A stretch of 64,000 bases of DNA from Cadophora sp. MPI-SDFR-AT-0126. Taxonomy: Eukaryota; Ascomycota; Leotiomycetes; Helotiales; Ploettnerulaceae. The notes under the pieces were generated by a model. That model was given only the letters and a program-made list of their open reading frames with translations. It had not been told where the DNA came from and searched no databases. Made by a program: the position numbers and the translations under genes. Below are positions 56,156 to 64,000 of this stretch, piece after piece (the stretch's first letter is position 1; each line of letters begins with the position of its first letter). Where the stretch lies: contig JAGMVK010000022.1 of assembly GCA_020747065.1 (NCBI GenBank), positions 434,001 through 498,000 on the forward strand, written 5' to 3'.

Positions 56156-57445
56156 ATGGCTACACCTCTGAATGATGTTGTACCACCGAATCTAGAAGCT
56201 GAAGTGAGTAGTCATGAATTAAGAGATCCCAAACTTTTCGAGAATTCAGAGTCTCACCTGTTCTAGGCCGATAACTTTGCCGATGGAGACTCAGCCCTTG
56301 GCGGTGTAAGTTCTGGATTCGATCATTGGCGGCTACCGTACTCATTGAAGTCAGGATAGCTTTAAGAGCTCCACGACGTCAATCGAGACGAGTATCATGA
56401 AACATCGACATGAGAATGGACGGATATACCATTCCTACAAAGACGGAAGTGGGTAGGAATCAGTAGATAGCGAGTGATTACAGCTGACAGATGCAGAGTA
56501 CTTGGTACCAAACGATGAGGTGCGTGCGAAGATTTCTGGGCAATGCTCGATAGCTAATGACTTTCAAAGCAAGAGCAAGAACGTGCAGGTACACTCCTCC
56601 AGACACCATTCGCTTCATAGCTATGTCTAAGGCAGACAGACTTACAGCACCACCTCTACCTATTGACGTACGACGGCAAACTATCAGTGATCCCAGACTT
56701 GAAGGGAAAGAAGTTCCAACGTGTCCTAGACATTGGAACAGGGATTGGCATTTGGGCAATTGATTACGATATGCTGCCAGAATGTGCTGGCCGCGTAGCT
56801 GACGAAAAGACAGCGGATGAACACCCTGAAGCAAACGTTTTAGGGATTGATATTAGTCCTGACCAACCATCATAGCAAGCATCCCTCCTCTCTAGCTCGT
56901 AAATGACTTGCTGATCATCTTCAGTGTTCCTCCCAACGCAAGGTTTGAGATCGACGATTTGGAAGAGCCGTGGCATTTCTCAGAAAAGTTCGATTATATA
57001 CATTCGCGAATGATGACTGGAAGCTTCGCGAACTGGCCGAGATTTTTCGAGCAAGCATTTGAGTGCGTATTTCTTCAATTTAGGAGCATACAGTTCGGAC
57101 TGTCTTAGGAACACTGCTCCAGGGGGTGACATTGAGGCCTCCGACGTCTGTTTTCCTGCCTTGACGGACGATGATACCTTCCCTAAGGATTCTGCTCTCC
57201 ACTCTTGGGCAATACAGCAGCTCAACGGCAGTAAAATCATTGGCCGCCCACTTGATGCCGCAAAGAACCACCAGGCGGAACTTCAAAGGGTGGGATACAC
57301 AGATGTGACTGTCAAGCAGTTCATTTGGCCAATGAATAGCTGGCCAAAGGATCCGAAGTATAAGGAATTGGGGATGTGGAATTGCGAGAACTTCACAACT
57401 GGTGTCTCGGGATTCTCCTTGGCGCTGTATACGAGGGTGCTCTAG
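56156..57445 (+). CDS. LaeA-like SAM-dependent methyltransferase with an apparent late nonsense codon
   Basis: Class I methyltransferase of the fungal LaeA/TAM type, a large family linked to regulation or secondary metabolism. Eight exons: 56156-56203, 56267-56305, 56355-56448, 56497-56519, 56570-56588, 56640-56874, 56925-57062 and 57109-57445. Motifs: YHSYKDGKYLVPNDE, LQHHLYLLTYDGKL, the SAM loop VLDIGTGIGIWAIDY, LGIDISPDQPS, then RFEIDDLEEPW. Intron 6 seems to use a GC donor. An unusual 14-residue insertion follows WAIDY. The frame meets TAG at 57443, but the same frame continues with the conserved family ending (LDVFLVDIRKEMKD to HAYWPM) to TAA at 57530. The present product would be 310 aa, against 339 if read through. 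It may be a recent pseudogene or a sequence error. Confidence 0.8.
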
Positions 57446-57904
57446 TGGACGCTGGAACAGCTTGACGTTTTCCTTGTGGATATCAGGAAGGAGATGAAGG
57501 ATACGAAGATTCACGCCTATTGGCCAATGTAAGGAAGCCAGTCAGATTTCGTAGAAGCTGCTGACCAGCATAGCTACACAGTATATGCCAGGAAGCCTGA
57601 ATGAATGGGCATGTTGGAGGTAATGTATGAGGGAACATGAATTGGTGTTTAAGAGTGCTGAGAATATGGGAAATTGAACGGAGGAATACTCAAACCAGGG
57701 CGAAGTGTGCCAATTGAAGTAGGTCTAAATAATGTAGCTGTGATCGAATGGCAAGACAAAATTTCCCATTCATCATTTCAATATCGCCAATGTGTAACGG
57801 GTGAAAAATGTATTTGTTCTCGTCTATCCAGCATCCCAGGAACTGCTGCCATTACCAAATCTCGTATATCCCCATCATGATCACCATCACGTAGCTAGCA
57901 AGCC
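57446..57904. other. Convergent interval with the methyltransferase read-through tail
   Basis: 57446-57532 is the in-frame continuation of the methyltransferase to TAA. The remainder (about 370 bp) is spacer between two convergent genes. Confidence 0.5.
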
Positions 57905-60205
57905 TTAAAGCTCATTATGCTTCTCGCCAGTCACACCGACCTCGTGGTGCTCAGTGGTCACCGGAATCTTGTGGTCGAGCCCGTTCTCCACAAGCAAAGT
58001 CTTGGCTTTCTCGGTAGCGAGAGTGCCACCAAGCAGTGCTTCCTCACCGTCAAAGAACTTGACGATCTCCTCAAGAGCTGTGTTCTGGGTTTCGATGTAG
58101 AAGAGGTAGACGATGAGAAGCTCGAATGCGAGCCATACATCATACACGATATAGTATTTCCATTTCAGTGCATTGAGAGCGACTGGGTTGACGTAGGAGT
58201 TGAAGAACAGTGAGAGATCGACGGCGAGGAACATGAGGGTCAGGCCCTGCATTTAGTTAGCTGTATTCAAATGAAGTGGAAGACTGATAGAACTTGCCTT
58301 GGCGCGAAGCTTGTAAGGAAGGATTTCGACGGCGTAACCAACCAGTAAACCGGACCAGGCGCAGTTGTAGAAAACATAGTAGATGAAGATGAAGGCAATT
58401 TCGGCGTTCGCAGCGGCTACAATTTTGGTTTGAGCGTACTATGAAGATCGAAAGTCAGTATTCTGGAACCACGCTAATCTATTCGGGAGAAAGGAATTCC
58501 TGTGAGACCGATGGCACAGATCTTGAGCAATCGAAAGCGCCCCGTCGGGGGACTAGAGTTTGTGAGATTTTGGGGAACACTCACTTGGGCAGCACAAACT
58601 GTCCAGGCACAGAAAGATCCCAGCATACCCCCTGTAGCGAGTAAAAATAGAGGCCTGCGGCCGAATTTGTCGATCATGAAACACTTCGAGACAATTAGCG
58701 CTGTCGAAGATGAAATCATAAGATCAGGACCTGGACCTCCAAGACAGCGATCATGAGGCATGTCTTCGATCCAAATCCTAGGTCTTGTAGGCTAAGGTAA
58801 GTACATACCATTCCGAGCGCGACAGCAAAGTTCACTATCTGCAGGATACCATTGATTTCAAGTTGTTTCTTGGACTTTGTAATTCCGATTCCGTTCAAGA
58901 CATCCGTAATGTAATATGATACGAGACCGTTGCCAGACCATTGGGAGAAGAATCCGAGGGAGATGAGAATGACGAGACGATGTCGGTTGCCTTTAGTCTT
59001 GAAAAGCTGTAGCCATCCGTTGCCCTCAAATTCCTTCTCGAGGGTGATTGTCTCCCGAATCTCGAGGTATTCGACCTGAACGAGTTCGTCGTCAACATTG
59101 CCATGTGCGTGGGCTTTGGCCAAGACATGTAGGGCTTTCTCGTTGTGTCCTCGAGAGATCAGATAACGAGGAGACTCTGGAACTAGCCAAATGGCAATCT
59201 ACAGAAGAGGTCAGATCAAGATTCATTGGAGCTTGGCGATGTTCTAGGAAGTAAGATCGTATGTTGCGCCACAGATGTATGTACTAACCAATTGGATAAC
59301 TGAAGGAGCTGCCTGTACCATGGAAGGCACTCTCCAAGACCATGCACTTGGTATTTTGTTCGTTCCTATGACAGTCTTAGTTTGTAAGACATCTGTGACG
59401 TTGAAGGCAATTACCGTATGTTAACCACTAAATGATCCAATAATTAGCGTAGGCTCGCTGAGGAGTGTGTTGTGCGATAACATGCAGAATGCAAATGGAG
59501 GAGACCATCATGCTTGGAAACAAGAGGTGGCTTACTGCTGCTACAATGCTTCCAAGATACCAAGTACTATTGTAGATGGTTGTGAAGATAGCTCGATGCT
59601 GTGGATGAACAAGCTCGGCGATCAGCAGAGGAGCGGCTCCATGTGCGATAGCGACGCCGAATCCAATCAAGAAGCGGGCAGCAATAAACATTGCGATGTT
59701 GACTCCAATGGACTGAAGAACAACTCCGATAATCATGAGAATGCACCCAGTCATGACGCCAACACGTCGTCCAGCGATATCTGCGATGTAAGGAGTGATA
59801 GGCAGAGCCACGATCGATCCAACCGACATGATGGCATTGAGAAGTCCTCGAGTAGATGGACCGGGATGGTTGAAGGCTATGTAATTGTTAGGAAAATCGC
59901 AACCTCCCAAACACAGTTTCTGAGCTCACAATCTTTCCACTCTTCGAGGGACTGGAGACCATTCATCATAGATCCATCATAACCTACAAACAGTGTTAGC
60001 GACAAGTCTTAAAATTTCGTTCACTTCTGCGCTCAAGAACCGGAGAAGTGCGTGTTGGAACGGTACCATTTGTAGCAGAGGTAAGCACAGCAAGCATCAA
60101 CAAAACGTAGAGTCCTCGAATACCTGGTTCCTTGTACCAAGTGATTCGAGGGAACTCTCTTCCGCCAACCTCGAAGGTGGCTTTTGAGGCCGTATAGAAA
60201 GGCAT
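57905..60205 (-). CDS. MFS sugar transporter (hexose/lactose-permease type), 538 aa
   Basis: Major facilitator sugar porter of the plasma membrane. Nine exons: 60205-60067, 59983-59930, 59876-59536, 59427-59415, 59365-59289, 59198-58805, 58700-58585, 58438-58298 and 58246-57905. The frame closes at 539 codons. Exon 4 is only 13 bp (WLTY plus one base). Intron 8 has a GC donor (AAG-GCAAGT). Sugar-porter marks: GYDGSMMNGLQ in TM1, DIAGRRVG, RFLIGFG, the PESPRYLISRG loop, KFGRRPLF and PYKLRAKG. The C-terminal tail is cytosolic. The resemblance is to fungal lactose/hexose permeases; the substrate is unknown. Intron 6 appears to use GTACTT rather than the nearer GTATGT, because only that keeps the frame. 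Confidence 0.9.
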
Positions 60206-62686
60206 GCTGGCCGATGTTCAGGACAATTGAGATACTCTAAGCACAAGAAGAATGTCCTGAAAAACAGATTCGTAAAGCTGGGAGTCTTCGAGCACTTATA
60301 CATTTCTCAACAAGGAAACTGGCTCTCCTCCCCTGGACTATTCATCAACAGTCACTCCATATTCCCTGTCATTAAAACGGTATCCATGACCGTGGACGTT
60401 GACTTTATCCGGATTGACCCCGATCTCTTAGCGATGAGCCAACGATGAGCTTGGGGCCGGATTTCATGATCCTATTCGCCGCCAGCCTCTGTCGATCGAG
60501 CCTCTCCCGGCTGGGACGGCGCCACCATCCGGATAAATGCGAGTCTATTCAGCCAGCTCGCCACGCAAGAGCCGCTAAAGTATTGAAAACACTCGAGATT
60601 TGGAAATTTGACATGTCTCATGCGGTCCTCCCCGAGCTTCAACGATATCCCCAGCCGCCCCAGGATCCGGATGCGGGTTAGTGGCTACGTCTTGCTGACA
60701 GTCTGGCTGGGCATTTAGCCTGAACAGAGAATCGTCCAGGGTGTCAGATCCGCTCAACCGTCCCGAGATGCAGAGCAGCCAAGCAAGGCAAGGCGAGCTT
60801 GGCGATATTCGCTCATACTTGTACTGGTTGGCAATGCTTCTGGTGTTAAATTTGTCAAAATAATTCCTAGGAAGGAATTTTACGAACTTCCAAATATTCT
60901 CCACTTTCTCCATGAACCATAGCGGGTGCCCCAAATCCCCAGGCGACTAGAGCCCACCGGCTGAAGGGATCCACGTTTGTGATTGATTTGGTGGGTCGTC
61001 CCTGTAGTCTGACCGAGGCTCGCCGAATATCATTAACCCAAAGTGAACAGACGACTCGGACCAAGACTTCCTGAAGATTACAAACGAGGCCAAAATTCCT
61101 GAAAGGCACAAACGACTCGCCCGACGTGCAGGTGTCTTTTTCGAGATACAGACCTCGTCATCAATTGATATTGAATTTAACAATGTCTCTTTGAGCCATT
61201 TTCGTATCCTTAGAGGCCATTCAATTCGTGATTCGCGATACAACCTGCCCGCATGACTCGGCGTCCTTCCATTTGATGGTCGTCAGCACATTTACGGCAC
61301 AACACCTTCTCTCCTCGGTCTCTAGGTTGGCGAAGGATGTAAGGATTCATTATATCCTAGACAACTTTGACAATCATCCGTTCTCCTAGACGAGCCATCC
61401 GATAGACGATGTGCAGAGAGCTCGCTTCTCCTGAAATGGGGTTTGCGCTCTTTACAACACCCAATGATGCGATCGCTACCTCACAATGACCCACAGGATC
61501 AATATATGCTCGGATTCTTCATCAGGAAGAATATACAGGCGTGCTGTTCTCCTGTTCCTTGCTGCGAGTTACCTCCTGTCACATCTCGACCTCTTCTGGA
61601 ATTGCTACCCACAGAAGTTCATCACAAACGAAGCAGACGACGTGCAGCATTGCCAATCTTCTCGTAAGTCTTTGTCGAGATGTGTTTTCTTTCTACGAAG
61701 TGCCACCTTTCGAATACACCCGCAGATCGAGCCGAAACTGGGCAGGATGCTGTCGTCTGCTGAATGGGATTCAGGGAGTGGTGAGTAGATATTGTCGACG
61801 ATATCGTGGCTTGTGCAGAACGCTTGGCCTTAAGAATACTGACGAGACACAGGTTCGATGATATCCTCGTGGTGTCTTGTGACAGATTCGCGGCTTTCCT
61901 TCGTGTCTTGATGATATTTTGGGCTCTTCGGTGCTGGCACGAGCCTGACCATACCGTGGCTACTTTCGAGGACCAAGCAGCAACCAATCTGGTTTGTATA
62001 GCGCCTATGAGGTTCTACTGTTGGTATTGACCTGGTTCGTCTTCCGGACGCATTTCAAACGCCCATTAACAATCTGGCATCCATCTCGACATCATCCACA
62101 TATCAGCCAAGCGACTTCCAGGAACAAGTACATGCTTTGGGCCCTTCCAAAGCCATCGTGTTGTGGTGATCGTCTTCACCTGGTACATCCCTTAGTACCG
62201 ACATACATGAGCTGTGTGGTTGAATGTAGGATTGAAAGAGCTTTGATGTGCCGGCTTCGACTGTACATGTTGACAGCCAGAATTGCGCTCGCTCCTCGGA
62301 CATCTCCCAAGTCGGCTATCACCTTTGGATCGATGCAAGTCATAAGTGGTGGGTAGACATCAAAACTGGAGAGGAGACCTTGAATGCGGCACCTAGAAAA
62401 CCCGTCCTATTCACCGAGACTGGGAAAGCGAACACCAGGCATTCTCAACAAGAAAGAATATACAACTGGCTACTACGATGGAGACATGTCAGTTTCGTTG
62501 ATGGTGAGTGACTTAATTCCAAGCTGTGATCCCATATGCTCTACAAGTAGACAGCTGCAGTGGATGAAAGATAATAAAGCTGGCAGCGAAATCAGAAGCT
62601 TGTATTTACAACTATCTTTTTGCCTATCGATTTTAAACTACACACGAGACAATGCTCCGGAACATTGCCCACGAGTCCGGCACCCT
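60206..62686. other. Gene-poor interval
   Basis: 2.5 kb between two minus-strand genes. Plus-strand stretches at 61486-61660 (hydrophobic, ...LLFLAASYLLSHLDLFW...) and 61880-62030 look weakly protein-like but are in different frames without clear splice links; they may be remnants. There is nothing I can annotate as a gene. Confidence 0.4.
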
Positions 62687-63575
62687 CTACTGGATAAGGA
62701 TCTTCATGCTTCTTGGGTCAACAGAGCAGTCATGCATGACGTGGGAGTGCCCTCTGGCAACATCATCCGACGCCCAAAAGTAAGCATTCGGGCAGAGATT
62801 CTTGTTGAAATCGCTGGGAGGTCCACCACGGCCACAGTACTTCTCTCCTCCCTTGAGCTTACGGTCAGACATGCATCCAAAAGCCCCACCCTCCTTCCAG
62901 AAGTTCTCTGGAGGGCAGACCTTCTTGGCTTGCTCCAGAGTGAAGTTACACTGGACCAGTCGGTGGCACTGTTCTGTGGAGTTCATGATGGTCATGGTCA
63001 TGTTGGCGCTTGCTCCATCGACTGGGAACATTAGATTCAGTTTTTCGAGCAGAGGGGCTCAACATACCATTGGACAGATTGTTCCAGAACTTCTTTTCCT
63101 TGTATGCAAACTCGGACAAGGTCCAGATGGGCAGCTCACCGCCATCGCACTTCTCACAATCCTTGTTGCATCCAACTCGGCTGTACAACATGCCATTGTA
63201 ATGTCCGTCAGGTCCAAGAAGAATCATGTTACCAAGGACAGCAGTGGAATTGGAAGGGATGCGGATGCCGTGCTTGAACGCCTTTCTGTTCTTCTTGCCA
63301 AACTCGGTGCTCTCCCCAGAGTTGAGATCTTTGGCCCTGCCAAAAAGACACATGTCTGTCGTTCGGTTGTTTCCGACGACGAACAGCATGCTCTCATCGT
63401 TTTGCGCGACAGCGGCACGCTCGACATACTCGATGGATGGTCCATGCTCGAAGACAAGTTGGAAGGGCTTTCCGTTCTTTGGGAGCTCGATCTTGGGCTC
63501 GCGAACTTTGTTCCCTGGGGCGCCGGCAACAAGTGAGGCAACGCCGAGAAGGGGAGCAAGGACTTCAAGACGCAT
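62687..63575 (-). CDS. Secreted cysteine-containing protein, 280 aa
   Basis: Two exons, 63575-63068 and 63021-62687, with a 46-bp intron in phase 1. The signal peptide is MRLEVLAPLLGVASLVAGA. The mature part has N-glycosylation sequons (NNRT, SNST, NLSN) and about ten cysteines, including CNKDCEKC in the middle. Toward the end are FGCMSDRKL, KYCGRGGPP and CPNAYFWASDD. The last motif recalls the CPDAYSY block of thaumatin-like proteins, and the Cys pattern would allow a thaumatin-type fold, but I am not sure of the family. It is likely extracellular. Confidence 0.75.
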
Positions 63576-64000
63576 TTTTGCTGTTGTTCTGTTGAGTCTT
63601 GTTCTTTGATGATCTTCCGGGGTGCTTGATTCTTTGAATTGCCCTTTTCCAAGTCGAGTTTCAGGAGATGATTCCTTGATCAGTGCCCAAGGAAGATGAG
63701 ATCAAATGACAGCTGATGACAGGAGATCGCTAATTCATAGAGCTGCTACCAGCTCTAGCTATCAACTAGACACTTTCGTTTTTCGCCTTCCCTTGTCATG
63801 AAACCTTGCGTTGCACAGCTTGGGGATTTGGTAACCAGGCAGTGTTGAATGATATGATCTATGGATGGTACTAATTGGCCTACACGCTTGCAATAAAGGT
63901 AGCATTCCGTGTTGACTTAGACCTGCTAAGCGAGGCACTTGCTGCTTAGTGCTAGGCGGGTCCCTGCCAGCCTGAAGAACAGTCTACTGCTATTTAAGCT
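63576..64000. other. Upstream region of the secreted-protein gene
   Basis: 425 bp from the start codon to the window end, with no gene seen. It presumably contains the promoter. Confidence 0.4.

Noticed and set aside
1..64000. CRISPR arrays, rRNA or bacterial-type operons
   Set aside because: None seen; the spliced genes and element types are eukaryotic.

Overview
This window comes from a nuclear chromosome of a filamentous ascomycete (Pezizomycotina). The genes have short introns (about 45-120 bp) with GT-AG or occasional GC-AG borders and CTAAC/CTGAC-like branch sites. The families are fungal: a Clr5-domain protein, MIC60, a LaeA-type methyltransferase, an OPT transporter and a PNG1 ortholog without its catalytic cysteine. 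The transposons are full of TAG and TAA stops that look like repeat-induced point mutation (RIP). A member of the Leotiomycetes is my guess, not something the sequence proves. All exon structures were read by eye from splice signals and frame continuity. || Layout. 1-12.9 kb is a dense host block: a 5'-truncated sulfatase, an unknown membrane protein (-), a possible gene remnant, a Clr5-domain protein, the phosphoinositide phosphatase Sac1 (-), a Rab5-type GTPase and the MICOS subunit MIC60. 12.9-18.1 kb is gene-poor, followed by an OPT transporter. At 22.9-25.6 kb a small secreted-protein gene is split in its last exon by a 1.83-kb pogo-type transposon. 26.8-33.9 kb holds an unknown acidic protein, a medium-chain dehydrogenase/reductase (-), a 3-hydroxyisobutyrate-dehydrogenase-like enzyme and Utp4. 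33.9-39.5 kb is gene-poor and contains a 12-copy GAGGT tandem repeat, followed by PNG1. || 42.2-52.0 kb is a nested transposon island. A PiggyBac-like element on the minus strand, with an intron in its transposase gene, is interrupted inside the transposase by a 7.76-kb Ty3/gypsy chromovirus on the plus strand. The chromovirus has 222-bp LTRs, a 5-bp TGCCA target duplication, a probable self-priming site and an open gag ORF. Its pol is riddled with stops, and a spliced cysteine-rich ORF lies antisense between pol and the 3' LTR. 53.9-63.6 kb returns to host genes: a Ser/Thr-rich probable GPI protein (-), a LaeA-like methyltransferase with an apparent late nonsense codon, an MFS sugar transporter (-) and a cysteine-containing secreted protein (-). 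|| How the parts relate. The conserved genes are mostly membrane-traffic and organelle housekeeping (Sac1, Rab5, MIC60, Utp4, PNG1) and do not form one pathway. The methyltransferase, sugar transporter and secreted proteins at the right end resemble accessory fungal gene content. The most informative parts are the transposons. Their borders, target duplications and frames can be read exactly, so the order of insertion is clear: the chromovirus landed in the PiggyBac-like element, and the pogo element landed in a host gene. In all of them the internal stop codons are only TAG or TAA, the signature of C-to-T change at CpA.
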